From positions 186,001 to 250,000 of the forward strand of contig NZ_CP101806.1 in NCBI RefSeq assembly GCF_024498215.1: a stretch of 64,000 nucleotides of DNA. Reading direction: 5' to 3'. Made by a program: the position numbers and the translations under genes. The notes beneath the pieces are model-generated. The model did no database searches, was not told the DNA's origin, and saw nothing but the letters and a program-made list of their open reading frames with translations. Origin of the DNA: Mycoplasmopsis caviae. Lineage in GTDB: Bacteria > Bacillota_I > Bacilli_A > Mycoplasmatales > Metamycoplasmataceae. Position 1 is the first letter of the stretch. Each line of letters starts with the position of its first letter. Shown piece after piece: positions 44,736 to 57,574 of this stretch.

Positions 44736-46275
44736 AAATTTTATTAAAAGTAAAATTTTAACTAAAACTTTTGGTTATAGTGCACTAGCAGTTCTTGGTA
44801 CAGTAGCACTAACTGGTGCACTAGTTCATAAATATAGCGGGCGTGCAAAATATAAACCTTCTTTTTATAATTATCAATCATATATTGATGATGACTCTAA
44901 AAGAGTTATTAATGAAAACTTTACATTCAAAGAATTTGAAGAAATCCAACACTTTACAAAATCAATTTTGACTAATAAAGCAGCTGGTGGAATTGGTAAT
45001 GATGCACAAGCAGTTCAACTAATTAGAGATGGCAAACTTCGTAAAATTGATTATGCAAAGATGTTTAATGACCCAAAATACAAAGATCGTGAAAAGGTTT
45101 TAGAACTCTTAAGCGATACAGTTAAAGAACACATTAAATCATATGATAAATTTTTAACTAAAGATCAATGTATTGAATCTGATGGAACAGTAGCAAAAGA
45201 AGATAAACATCTTATTGATTACTTTGCTCCATATTTCTCACAAGATATGGTTGTAGCATATAATCCACAAAAAGTCTTAAAGCTTAATTATAATGATGCA
45301 TATTACCATGCTAAAATTACAGCTCACGAACAAGCAATTCAAGAACACTTATTAAAAGTTTCTGAAAACAAAGGCGAATTTAGATTAATTGACATAATGA
45401 AAGCCTTAACATTAAAAGGTTACAATTATTGAGAAGCAACTTATGCTATGAGAGACAATATGATTTATGGCTCTGCATATGTTAAAGACCCAGTTAAAGG
45501 ATATATTGATGATCATGCTACTGGAAAAGGTTCAACTCCAGATAAGCCAAATTGATACAAGGAGCATATTGATCACTTCGTTGAACTATTTCAACACGGC
45601 ACAAATTATAGCATTAGAGATACAGAACATGTTGTCTTTAATGGTGATGGCCAATGACTTTTGAATAATTTAATTAACCCTACAACAAAAACAAATGCTG
45701 GTTTAATTTACAATGGAGATGCACTTGATGCTTACTTTTCAGAAGATAACTTTGAAAATAAAGTTCAACAAGGTACACTTAGATTTTTTAGACCAAAAAT
45801 TAATTTATTGTTAGTGGACGGATTGGTTATCTCAGAGAATACAAGTGACCATTTTGCTGATTTAATTTATGAAAGTGCACATAAAAGCTTTTTATCAGGT
45901 GTTGAAAGGAATGATTGAAATAACGGACCAAAATGAGTTAAAAAAATTGACCCAAAAAATGGTGAAGATATATCGGAATTCGAAAACATTGAAGAATATA
46001 AATCACTTTTAACTTTTGACCACGTTGGCTATACACCTGCATGAAAGAATTTATATAATTATGTAAAAGACAACTACTTTGACAAAGTTAAAGAAGAAAA
46101 ACAAAAAAACTATATTGCAAGTCTTTATGAGATTGGCAAAGAGCAAAAAATCTATGGTAGCGATGATACAACAATAAAAGCGACATATGAGGTTAAGCAT
46201 TTTCCAATTGAACCTGAAAGTAAGAAAACACAAGCGGAAATTAAAGTTTATTATGATACAAAACTAAAAAGTTAA
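44701..46275 (+). CDS. potD: spermidine/putrescine-binding protein
   Basis: 524 aa, larger than PotD of other bacteria. An N-terminal helix (about residues 24-43, GYSALAVLGTVALTGALV) has no lipobox Cys, so it is an uncleaved anchor or a signal peptide. The body has Y/D/W-rich segments typical of mycoplasma PotD; assignment rests mostly on position. Overlaps potC by 35 nt. Captures polyamine outside the membrane. Confidence 0.85.
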
Positions 46276-46285
46276 CAAAATTTTT

Positions 46286-46315
46286 AATCCTTGTTTTAGC
46301 AAGGATTATTTTTTA
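46286..46315 (+). terminator. terminator of the pot operon
   Basis: AATCCTTG TTTTAG CAAGGATT, 8-bp stem, then ATTTTTT. Confidence 0.9.
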
Positions 46316-46414
46316 ACTTCTAATTATTGAGACTTTAGGTTGTTAATAAAACACAAAGTTAAGGCTGCAAAAATTTTTTTAATATTTCTTTTTTAATTTA
46401 TTAAAAAAGGCTAA

Positions 46415-46445
46415 TATATCCAAAAAATTTGCTTTTTAATTGTTG
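46415..46445. repeat. 31-bp target-site duplication, left
   Basis: Starts TATATCCAAAAAATTTG and ends TTAATTGTTG; identical to 48614-48644 and flanking the IS1202-like element. Confidence 0.85.
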
Positions 46446-46489
46446 ATAATTTTCTTCTATTTTGTCCAATTTTTAAGGTTGTAAAAATT

Positions 46490-46525
46490 ATAGCCAAAAC
46501 ACATAAAAGTTTGGCTATTTTTTTA
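46490..46525 (+). terminator. terminator at the left end of the IS1202-like element
   Basis: ATAGCCAAA / TTTGGCTAT, 9-bp stem with 11-nt loop, then seven T. It would stop transcripts entering the element from the pot operon. Confidence 0.8.
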
Positions 46526-46679
46526 ACAAAACAGCAAAAAATGTGTTATTTTTTGTTTTTGTGTGTACAACATTAAGGTTTACCGCATTTTTAAATGTTA
46601 AATTACATTTTTTAAAATTTTGCATATTAAAACATACAACATCATTAAGAAGTTGCTTTTAATTAATTCATTTTGTCTT

Positions 46680-46897
46680 CAATCCTAAAGTTTTTTCATA
46701 ACTTTTGGGGATTGACATCATTTGTTAATTTCTTTTTAAATATTCTTCAATCAACAAATAAATTGTTGATTGAAATAAAAAATAACTTATTTAATAAGTA
46801 TTGAGCCGTTGGCTCTTATTAAGACCTGTCGGTCTTAAGAAGCAAAACTTCTTTTTGTCTTGTAAGACAGGCTTTCTTCTTTTTAAAAAAGAAGAAA
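46680..46897. repeat. array of eight consecutive hairpins
   Basis: In order: CAATCC...GGATTG with inner AAAGTT/AACTTT (46680-46714); TTCAATCAACAA/TTGTTGATTGAA (46746-46774); AATAACTTATT/AATAAGTATT (46781-46802); GAGCC GTT GGCTC (46803-46815); TTAAGACC TGTC GGTCTTAA (46819-46838); AAGAAG/CTTCTT (46837-46853); TGTCTT/AAGACA (46856-46869); TTTCTTCTTTTT/AAAAAGAAGAAA (46873-46897). Each has its own sequence. They lie after the transposase stop on the element's minus strand. Confidence 0.75.
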
Positions 46898-46907
46898 CAA
46901 GAAAAAC

Positions 46908-48521
46908 TTACTTAAATGATTTGTAATTAGCGTCAATAAATTCCTTCATTTCTTTTGTAATATCATTTAACTTTTCAAGATTTTCACTTAATAGTTTTTA
47001 ATAAATTCAATGTCTTTATTGTTTGGGTTTGCAGAATTCTTAAATATATTTTCAAGTTTTTCAAATGTACTGGATGTTCATGTTCTATTATGAAGCATGG
47101 TTTTAATTGTAGGCTCTTACACCTTGATGTTGTGGATCAAGATTTTTTGATATTGCATATACATCGATTGCACTCAATTCGTTTCCTTTCGGTACTCTGG
47201 CTTCATATTTTCTTTTCCCTCAACAAAGAATAATTTATTTTCAGGAGTTACCATAAGCTTTGCCTCTCCACTTTCAAACATAGAAACCCTAACGCCATTA
47301 TTATCAAATGGAGCAAGATATTTGTTGTCATATCTCACAGTATGATTAACTATTTTTCTTTTAATTACAAGATTCATCTCTTCTTCAAAAATTTCAGTAT
47401 TTGGCTTTCTAAAAACATTTGATTTTTTACTTACTGCTTCGGCCTTTTTAAATTGTTTGTTGTATTCATCAATTAAAAGTTCAATTTTTCCCAAAAAGTC
47501 TTCAAAACAGTTGATTCCGCTTGTATGAAAGAATGTTCCTATTCATCTTTGCAATGTTCAAAATGATCTTTCAACATTTGGTTTTGCCTTTGGATTGCTT
47601 GCTTGTTATAAGTTCAATTCCTCTTGCATTTAGTGCTTCTTCCATAGCTTGTTCTTGTACTATCTGAACCTCAAAAGTTCTTCTTCTATCCGTTATTATT
47701 ACTTGTGGAATGCCATACCTTTTAAATAATTGTGTTAGAAGATTTTGATATCCAATTGTTGTTTCCTCAATGTCAATTCAGATTGCTAACAAACTTTTTG
47801 TTGTCGCATCAACAACATTATAAATATGGTACTTCTTACTTTCTCCAAAAAGATGAAGTGGTGTTGCATCAATTTCAATAATTTGCCCAAAATCATAGTC
47901 AGAACTTTTATTTTGGTAAACACCTTTTAATGGATTTTTATTTAGAATTTTTCATAAATTTTAATAAACTGTGCCTCGATTTTAGAAATATCTTGACCGT
48001 TTTCTAAAAACATTCTTCTTCTCTTAATCTCATTTTTTACTTTTCTCGTTGCATATGAACTGCAATAACCAAGTCTAAGCATTCTTTTATAAAAGGTAGT
48101 GAAAGGCAACAATTTTTTTCATCATTAGTAAGTCTCATTATTGTAAAAATGCAACAAGGCTACACTAAGATCACCTTTTGATATTTTCTCAATATGTTCC
48201 ACTAATTCATAATATCTATTAGTTAAATCAATAATAACTGAATCACTTACTTTCACACCCCTAAGTTTATTTTTATTACCATGTGATATACTGATTGCAT
48301 CTTGGTTATTTGTAGATGCAATCAATATTTGATTTCTATATCTTTTAATTGTTTTTGTTGATGTTCTACAACCCAATTTTCCTAATATTTTTGATATTTC
48401 GGCATTTGGTCTATTTCAATATTGTTGAATTTTTTAAATCTAAAATTTTTTTATCTTCATAATCAGTTGTTTTACCTGTATCAACTGCTTGAAATCTGGT
48501 TTTAATTACAAGATTTTCCAT
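46908..48521 (-). pseudogene. IS1202-type transposase, frameshifted
   Basis: From ATG 48521 (MENLVIKTRFQAVDTGKTTD) to the TAA at 46908, broken by at least four frameshifts or stops. DDE core: IIEIDATPLHLFGESKKYHI (first D), IEETTIGYQNLLTQLFKRYG, then IPQVIITDRRRTFEVQIVQE (second D), then GIELITSKQSKGK. The E-T-GY-L-GIP-TDRRTF layout is that of the IS1202 group of ISNCY transposases. No active protein can be made. Confidence 0.85.
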
Positions 48522-48613
48522 AATTTAAATTCTCCTTTTTAAAATAATAATTGAAACCTAAAATGGACAAAATAAAAGATAAAAACAGGGTGGACAAAAT
48601 AAAATAAAACCAT

Positions 48614-48644
48614 TATATCCAAAAAATTTGCTTTTTAATTGTTG
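48614..48644. repeat. 31-bp target-site duplication, right
   Basis: Identical to 46415-46445. Confidence 0.85.
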
Positions 48645-48654
48645 TTTTTACCTT

Positions 48655-48660
48655 TATAAT
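48655..48660 (+). promoter_or_regulatory. -10 candidate of the 63-aa gene
   Basis: TATAAT 28 nt before ATG 48689, with ribosome site AAGGAG between. Confidence 0.55.
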
Positions 48661-48688
48661 GTTTGTACAAAAACAAGGAGATTTAGCC

Positions 48689-48880
48689 ATGAGAAGAATA
48701 TTATTACCCAAAACATACACACAAGAAGAATGAGATGCATATAATAGAGAAGAGGCTAAAAGAATTGCCAAAAGAGATTTCTTTAGACAACAATATATTA
48801 AAGGTGCTGATGCAAGGTTAGACAAACAACTTGATATTGCCATTATTAAAGTGGACAAATTTGAACATTTATTCAAATAG
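48689..48880 (+). CDS. 63-aa basic protein, unknown
   Basis: MRRILLPKTYTQEEWDAYNR... ending KFEHLFK: 63 aa with one TGA-Trp, charged and helical, no membrane segment. It has its own promoter and AAGGAG ribosome site and lies 45 nt to the right of the IS1202-like element. Family not recognised. Confidence 0.65.
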
Positions 48881-48884
48881 TCAA

Positions 48885-48923
48885 ATTTACAAAAAGACCT
48901 GTTTTATAGGTTTAATGAAAAAT
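48885..48923 (-). repeat. CTATAAAACAG hairpin element, copy 4 (minus strand)
   Basis: Core CTATAAAACAG on the minus strand with ACCT/AGGT inner stem pairs, located between the 63-aa gene and the tdk terminator, reading in the direction of tdk (3-prime of tdk). Confidence 0.6.
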
Positions 48924-48953
48924 TGCAACCGGAATGATCCAGTTGCAATTTTT
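48918..48953. terminator. bidirectional terminator
   Basis: AAAAATTGCAAC / GTTGCAATTTTT, 12-bp stem with 12-nt loop; serves the 63-aa gene (+) and tdk (-). Confidence 0.85.
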
Positions 48954-49530
48954 ACTTTTCTTCTTCTTTTTTCTTCAATTCGCCTTTAATGTGGCAAACT
49001 CGACATCGGGCTTCGTAAGTGTCATCACCAAGAGAATTAAGGTCTTGTTCATTGGTTTTACGAAAACTAAATCCAGCAATTGATTTACATTTCATACACA
49101 CAGCTTTAAGTTTAGTTATATGATCAGCAATTGCTAATATTGCAGGAGTTACACCAAAAGGCCTTCTTAAAAAATCCATATCCAAACCAGAACACAAAAC
49201 CCTAACGCCTTTTAGAACTAATTCATCAATTACATCAAGTATACCTTCATCAAGAAAGTTGATTTCATCAATAGCTACTGCTTTATATGAAGAGTTTCAA
49301 AATTTCATTATGTCGCTTGAATTTTGTATATTTTTAGCCACAACCCTCGCACCTGTTCGACTTACTATTTCGGTTTCAGAAAAACGGTTGTCAAATTTAG
49401 GCTTAAGCACCAATGTTTTGATGTCTGCAATTTCTAAGATTTTAATTCGTTTAATCAACTCCTCTGTTTTACCTGAAAACATTGGACCTGTTATCACTTC
49501 TAAAATACCATCACTTTGTTTTAAATACAT
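48952..49530 (-). CDS. tdk: thymidine kinase
   Basis: 192 aa, one TGA-Trp. Makes dTMP from thymidine. P-loop GPMFSGKT (about 15-22), DEINFLDEG (Walker B), LCSGLDMDFLRRPFG, and the structural zinc site C145-x2-C148 and C176-x2-C179 are all present. GGGGGAA ribosome site. Confidence 0.96.
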
Positions 49531-49553
49531 TATTCCCCCAAATTAGTAAATAA

Positions 49554-49591
49554 AAAGTCCAATAGTGTTAAAGTAATAAACAATGGACTTT
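49554..49591 (-). terminator. terminator of pepA
   Basis: AAAGTCCA / TGGACTTT, 8-bp stem with 22-nt loop, then TTTTTATTT on the minus strand. Confidence 0.65.
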
Positions 49592-49601
49592 ATTATTAAA
49601 A

Positions 49602-50972
<1,371 letters not shown>

Positions 50973-51107
50973 ATAACCCTCCTATTAATTATTTAATTAT
51001 TATTATTTTACATCATATTAAATTTGCTGATTTAAAAGAGTTGAAAAAACAATAATTTGCATCTAAAAAAGTGTACAATAAAAACAATATTAATTTCTGG
51101 AGTAAAT

Positions 51108-52838
51108 ATGAGTAATAATGTAAATAAATTAACAAGAGAATTAATTGATAATTGAGTTATTGAAGAAGTTAATAAACTCGAAATTGAATACAAAAAAGCA
51201 AACAATATTATAAATGAAAATAGAATTATTTTTAAGCAGAGATTCGGGATAAATGCCCTCCTGGAGGAAGGGTTAAATTTTTTAAAATTAATGTTTAATA
51301 AATGTATCATTGGTCTTCCACTAAAAGAACAAAGTTTATTATATACTCTTGAATATGGTTACAAAAATTGAGAAGATGCTGAAAAAGTATTTGGTAATGT
51401 AGAAGAAGCACCATATAAATACCCTGTGTATTCTGATCAAAAGAAAGTAAATGATTATTGATATCTTGGCAATAAAAAAAATAAAGAAGATAAAGAAAAT
51501 ATTACCGATGATAAAGCAATTGAAATTGCTTTAGAATTTAGAAAAAACCTTGCTTTATGTATTGATATAATAGTTGAAAATTCAACAAATTTAATAAATA
51601 AAGAAGATTATTTGAATTTATTCATCAAACTATCAGCAGTAATTCCTAATTTTATTAATGAAAACTGAATAATTAAATATTTTCATATGTTATTTCCAAC
51701 AATTTTTCCTGCAACATTTGGCAAGGAAGCACAAGATCATATATTAAAATATTTGAAACTTGATACATCTGAAGAACAATTTGAAAGATTATTTTTTATT
51801 ATGAGTTATATTAAAAAACTCAAAATTTCACCATATAGTTTTGCAAGACTATGCCATTTAATTAGAAACAATAAAACAAAAATTAAAATTATGGAGAAGA
51901 TAACTAAAAAATATGGCATAAACGAAATAATTTATGGTGTTCCTGGATCTGGGAAGTCGCATTTAATAAAAAATGAATATTGCAATAATGATGAATTTAT
52001 AGAGAGAATTGTTTTTCATCCTGATTACACATATTCAGATTTTGTAGGGCAAATATTGCCAAAACTAAATGATGAAGGTAATATTGAATACAGTTTTAAT
52101 CCAGGTCCATTCACAAGAATTGTTAAAAAAGCATATGAAAACAAAGAAAAAATGTGATATCTAATAATTGAGGAGATAAATAGGGGTAATGCGCCAGCAA
52201 TTTTTGGTGATATTTTTCAATTATTGGATAGAAATGAAAATGGAGAAAGTGAATATTCAATTTCAAATAGTGAAATTGCCAAAGAGATTTTTAAAGATGA
52301 AAGCAAAAAAATTCGAATACCGTCAAACCTAAGCATCATTTGTACAATGAATACGTCTGATCAAAATGTATTTACACTTGATACTGCATTTCAAAGAAGA
52401 TGAAACATGAGACTGGTAAGTAACAATTTTGATGAAAGTGAAAGCGATTTTGCTAAAACAAAAATACTTGATACATCTGTCACATGAAAAAAATTTATTA
52501 ATGTGATTAATTCAACTATTCTAAACAAAAGTATTCAGTTATCTTCATCTGAAGATAAAAGGCTTGGGACTCATTTTGTAAGTAAAAACGACCTACTCAT
52601 GAGCAAAGACAACCAATATAAAAATAGTTTATTTTCTCAAAAAGTTCTAAGGTATTTATGAGATGATGCATTTAAATTCAATAAAGAGGATTTATTTAAT
52701 ATTGTAGATGTTAATAATTTAGAAGGAATAATAGAAAATTTCAGTCGTTCGAAAGAAGATGATAGGTTTAGAGCAATTTTTAAAGATAATATTTGTGAGT
52801 TATTGTTTTCTAATGAAGAAAATAATAAGGGTATTTAA
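51108..52838 (+). CDS. McrB-like AAA+ GTPase/ATPase of a restriction system
   Basis: 576 aa, TGA-Trp codons. The N-terminal 240 residues are helical and unknown (a DNA-recognition domain, by comparison with McrB and LlaJI.R1). AAA+ part: IIYGVPGSGKSHLIKNEY (Walker A, about residue 273), WYLIIEEINRGNAPAIFGDI (Walker B) and ICTMNTSDQNVFTLDTAFQRRW (McrB-type sensor/Arg finger). CTGGAG ribosome site. Partner nuclease follows 4 nt later. Confidence 0.87.
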
Positions 52839-52842
52839 AAAA

Positions 52843-54075
52843 ATGAATGCAAACAGTTTAAATTTTATCTTATCGGAACATTGTTCTGTCACCGACAAAA
52901 AAAGTGATTCTTTTGTTGGGGTTAAGATAAGTCAAAATGATTTTTCTGTTCATTTTCCGATAGGGTATCAATTGCCAGATAATGATGATGATTTAATGAA
53001 AGATATTAAAAACCTTATAAATATTTTAACAATATTTAATGATAAAAATGAAGGTACTATTAGTAAAGGAAATTTTAATTGTACAACTGATTCATCATTT
53101 CCTTTTCAATCATATATAAATGTAATTAATTATTATCTAAGACATAATGCAAACTATTATAACGAGATTGTGCCAGTATATAAAATTGCTAAAAAAGGTA
53201 AAATAGATTTTAAACGTACGATTCAAAAGGTAAATCCTGTATTAAACAACAAAAACATTGTTTATTTAGATATGGTAGTTAGAAATAATACACAGAATTT
53301 TGATAATTTAATTACACAAATAAACAAATATTGTGTTTGGGAAAGTTTCAATAAAATTGGTTGACTATTTTCAATAAGTAGCCCTGTTAAACCAGATATT
53401 TCATTTGATAAAAATATGTTTATTATGGCTCTAAAAATAAAATTAAATAGTACAAATAAAGATGTTGATAAACAACTAATATTATCTATGATTGCAATGA
53501 TTGAACATATTGCAAATTCTACAAATGATATTGAGATGTCATTTGGTACGAATAAATTTGAGTATGTTTGAGAGGGGCTAATTGATACTATTTTTGGCAT
53601 AAAAAATAAATCTAAGTATTTTCCGATGGGTATTTGAAAAGATAAAAATAATAATGAACTATGTTCCAGTGTCCTTAAGCCAGATACAATTATGTTTTAT
53701 GGTAACAAATATTATGTTATAGATGCTAAGTTTTACAAATATGGATTTGAACCAAATCAAGGAATAAATAGTCTGCCTGCAACAACGGACATTAACAAAC
53801 AAATTACATACGCTCAAAATGTTAAATCAAAGCATCCTAATTCAGAAGTGTTTAATGCATTTTTGATGCCATATAATAGCCATAATAATATTTTTAATGC
53901 AAATGAACCTTATTTCCTTGTTACTGAAGCAAAAGCAAATTGAATTAGTAATCCTCAAACATATGAAGTTATAAAAGGCATTGTTGTAGACGTTAGATAC
54001 CTTTTAAAAAATTATCAAGAAAGCTATAACAAAAATAAAAAAATGTTAAGTGTTGAAATTGAAAAAAGATTGTAA
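52843..54075 (+). CDS. LlaJI/McrC-like restriction endonuclease subunit
   Basis: 410 aa, three TGA-Trp codons. C-terminal PD-(D/E)xK-type core: LKPDTIMFYGNKYYVIDAKF (D ... DAK near residue 300), then LPATTDINKQITYAQNVKS, the layout of the LlaJI nuclease family. The N-terminal 200 residues are of McrC-like type. It forms with the preceding McrB-like protein a two-gene system. No methylase lies next to it. Confidence 0.8.
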
Positions 54076-54100
54076 TTAATTGAAAAAATAAAAATTTGAA

Positions 54101-54138
54101 TTGACACAAAATATCTATAAAACAGGCTAATTAGTCAA
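54101..54138 (+). repeat. CTATAAAACAG hairpin element, copy 5
   Basis: TTGAC / GTCAA outer stem, core CTATAAAACAG, 26 nt after the nuclease stop. Confidence 0.65.
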
Positions 54139-54157
54139 ATCTAGTAAATTAAATCCT

Positions 54158-54189
54158 AAAAACTGGAACATAAATTTGCTCCAGTTTTT
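54158..54189. terminator. bidirectional terminator
   Basis: AAAAACTGGA / TCCAGTTTTT, 10-bp stem with 12-nt loop, between the nuclease (+) and phoU (-). Confidence 0.82.
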
Positions 54190-54203
54190 AACTTGTTCTT
54201 TTC

Positions 54204-54905
54204 TTAAAACATTTCTTCATCGTCCAATTTCTTTCTAAAGAAATCTGTGTCGTGTATAAAAATTAAGTTTTCAATAATGTTTTCTAATCGCTCAACTACA
54301 CGATAGTATGAGTGTAATTCAAAAGAAAACTTAATTATCATTTCATATGAATATTCATCTTTTTTGCTTAATTTCTTAGCAATCTTTTTGATTTCATTAT
54401 CACAAAAAGCCATATACTCTTCTTTTTGTTTTTTAAACTCAACAAAGAATTCTTTAGTTGATTTTTCATCTTGTAATCTATTACTATATTCCTTGAATAT
54501 TTTGCTTAGTTCAATATTCATAGATAATGCCACATCAACAACTTCTTGTGGTATTTTTTTGTTTATATAAAAGAATTTAGACATATGAAATAAATAGTCG
54601 CAAATTCTTTCAATATCACTTGCTGATGTTAGGACGCAAATATATCAACGTAAGTGGCTTAATAGTGGTTGGTCCTTTGATATATCTCACAATAACTCGT
54701 CAATTGTATTAACTTGAGTTAAATCACTTTGTTTTTCTCGTTTCTCAATATCAAGAAATAGCCCACTAATATCTGCTTTATTTTGATACATTGAGATAAG
54801 ATTTGTTAATTTAGTATGCATTTTGTATGCTTGGTCTAAGTAGTCAAAAAACATTTTTCTTAAATTTTCTTCACTTTTCTTCAATAAGGTGTAATTTATA
54901 GCCAT
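54204..54905 (-). CDS. phoU: phosphate transport regulator PhoU
   Basis: 233 aa, one TGA-Trp. Two PhoU helical repeats, with the metal-contact patterns ASDIERICDYLFHMS and ERLENIIENLIF. In other bacteria it links Pst uptake to signalling; no PhoR/PhoB is seen in this window. It starts 4 nt after the pstB stop. Confidence 0.87.
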
Positions 54906-54909
54906 ATTT

Positions 54910-55680
54910 CTAACCTATCTTTCCCATAATGTAGTCTTTTGTTTGTTCTTTTAATGGTTTAGTAAAAATACTTCTTGTATCATTTAATTCAATTAATTCG
55001 CCATCTAAAAAGAAGGCAGTTTTGTCACTAACACGTTGAGCCTGTGCCATTGAGTGAGTAACTAGAATAATTGTGTAATCTTTTTTAAGTTCTAAAATCA
55101 AGTTTTCAATCTTTTGAGTGGCAATAGGATCTAGTGCGCTAGTAGGTTCATCCATAAGTAAAACTTTTGGATTTAGAGCAATTGCTCGCGCAATAGCAAG
55201 TCTTTGTTTTTGACCACCACTAAGTGCATCTGCACTCTCTTTAAGTTTGTCCTTAACCTCATCATATAGTGCAGCTTTTTCAAGGGCTTCTTGAACCCTT
55301 TGGTCTAAAATTTGCTTATCTCTAATGCCTATATTACGCAGACCAATTGCGACATTATCATAAATAGAAAGTGGAAAGACACTTGGTTGCTGAAATATCA
55401 TTCCAACTTGCTTTTTAAGTTCAATATCACTAAGTGACTTTTTGCTAAATAAGTCATTATTTAGATATTCAACACTACCTTCTAAATAATTGCCGGCACT
55501 TGGTCCATGAATTCTATTAAGTAACTTTAATGAAGTGCTCTTACCACAACCACTAGGTCCAATAAGAGCCACGGTTTCATTTTCATAAAATTCAATATTT
55601 ACATTTTTAAGAATTTGTTTTGACTTTTTGCTATATCAGAAGTTAACATTACTTAATTTAAAAATAATTTTTTTATCCAT
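54910..55680 (-). CDS. pstB: phosphate ABC transporter ATP-binding protein
   Basis: 256 aa. GPSGCGKSTSLKLLNR (Walker A, about 43), LSGGQKQRLAIARAIA (signature), VLLMDEPTSALDP (Walker B), THSMAQAQRVSD (switch). ATG 55680 with AGGAG; 8 nt after pstCA. Confidence 0.96.
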
Positions 55681-55688
55681 TTTGGCTC

Positions 55689-57497
55689 CTAGTGTTTCAA
55701 TTTTAACTTGCTTAATTTTGGTATTAAGAATTCAGATAGACTTAAAAGAATGAAGATTGTAACAAATGACATCATGGCACAATAATACATAGTTGGAATC
55801 GAATATGATGATGGTAGTGATAATTGAGCATACATACGAGTAGTTAGTGTTTGACCAAAAAGTAGAAGGCTAATGTGTTTTGAATTATTTAGTCCACTAG
55901 TAAGAATAAAGAGTGTTGTTTCTGAAAATATTTTAGCCAACATTAAGATGCATATATTCAATAGTGCAGGCCAAATCTTGACTAATTTTATTTTAAACAA
56001 TATGGCACTTTCACTTAAACCAAGTGCAGCTGCACTGGTAACAACAACTTGATCAACTGACTCAAGTGCATCTTTGATTCACTTACAACTAAAAGCAAAG
56101 AGCATAATACTCATTGTTAAGGATCCGGCTAAGAGCGAATTACTTGCTTTACCACCAAGAGCAAGTTGGCATATTTCTAAAAATAATAATGAACCAAAGA
56201 CACCATATAGTAGTGCAGGCATTGATGACATGATATTAATCGCATTTTCAAAAATCATTTTTGCTTTCTTGTTTTTTGAAAATTCAACAAAATAGACTGT
56301 TACAAAGAAAGCAAAAGGAAATGTTATTAATATTGTTACAAGTGCTATATAGAAAGTGTTAAACAGAGCCCTAAAATTACCTTTATTTGTTAGTGCATCT
56401 ACTTTACCTTGTGCCAAATAATTTAGTGTTCTATAAGTTAGGTCAATAGTAAACCATGAATAAAATATAAGTGTAAAAGCAAGTGCTACAATTTCCCAAA
56501 ACCACTGTTTTACAGTATATAAGGTATTAATGAGCTTATAGTTTTTTTGTTTCTTTAACAATAAATCCTTTACTTCTTGTCAACTTTTGAACTTACTTAA
56601 TAAACTTGGTTTTTTGACCTTTAAATTAATAATTAGAATGATTAATACATTAATTAAACTTATTACAATAAGCAGAACAAAAGCCAAATTAAACATATAA
56701 CTTCTAGTTGCTTCACCTCCATTTTCAGCAAAAAAGTTAACATTAATAAAAACTGAAAGAGGTCTTAGAGCAGAGTTGAAAAATGATTTAATTCCGTTGA
56801 AGTGATCAAGGTAATTATTGCTATTTAGTATATAAGAAAGTGCAGCTGATTCTCCTATAACTTTGGCAAAAGAGCCCAAATAAATTAATAATATTTTTCT
56901 ATTTAGCGACTTCTTAATTAGTTGATAAATAACTTTGGACTCACTAAGACCAATTGCACTTCCGGATAAATAAAGTCCCAAATCCACTTTTTGAAATTGA
57001 CCAATTATGCCACTAATCATTGTTGGAATACACATAAGAGTTAAAACCATTGTAGCACTAAATAAATTAGTTGCATTTTCCATATGTAAAATATGTTTAT
57101 TCATTCAACTTAGTGGTATAAAACCAAAAAGTCCATATAACACCGAAGGTAGTGCACTTAGAAACATAAAGGTAAATTTGAGTGTTCTAAAAACTTTATA
57201 ATTTTTATTTCGATAAGTAATTAAAATTGCAATTCTTAGTGCTACTGGACAAGCAATTAGAAGTGTTAGTGTACCCAAAATCAAACTTGTTAGAAGTGGA
57301 AAATATATACCGCCTCTAACACCAGCAATCTTGTAGTTAAAATAGAAAATTTTAGTCCCAAATTCTTTTCAACTCAATAATGATTTAAAGAAAATAAAGC
57401 CAACAAAGGCAATCAAAATGGCAAGAGCTAGAAAGCTCAAAATTAATGTAGAGTACTTTAAAGTTTTATTTTTATTACTTTTTAGTTTCTGCTGCAT
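55689..57497 (-). CDS. fused PstC-PstA phosphate permease
   Basis: 602 aa in one frame; I read through the whole stretch and found no TAA or TAG. The first half (about residues 1-300) is PstC-like, with GLFGFIPLSWMN, and its own binding-protein-permease loop (SAIGLSESKVIYQLI); the second half (320-602) is PstA-like (MPALLYGVFGSLLFLEI, AAALGLSESAILFKIKL). In most bacteria these are two genes. The two halves supply the 12 helices of the channel on their own. ATG 57497, GGTGAA. Confidence 0.9.
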
Positions 57498-57562
57498 ATT
57501 TCACCAATTAATTAAATATTAACAAAATAAGTTTAATTAAAATCAAATATGCAAAAAATTTA

Positions 57563-57568
57563 TATAAT
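57563..57568 (+). promoter_or_regulatory. -10 box of pstS (leaderless)
   Basis: TATAAT, then six nt (AAAAAT) to ATG 57575; divergent from pstCA over a 77-nt gap. Confidence 0.6.
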
Positions 57569-57574
57569 AAAAAT

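Larger units (their letters stand above)
46446..48613 (-). mobile_element. IS1202-like (ISNCY) element, decayed
   Basis: 2,168 bp between 31-bp direct repeats. The two ends share a TATTTTGTCCA-type inverted motif (about 20 nt, imperfect). It contains one broken transposase on the minus strand and, on its left side, a row of hairpins and a terminator. A long target duplication (27 bp in IS1202 itself) fits this group. Confidence 0.8.

Noticed and set aside
46680-46897. CRISPR array
   Set aside because: The repeated structures are hairpins of different sequence, not direct repeats with spacers; no cas genes are present.
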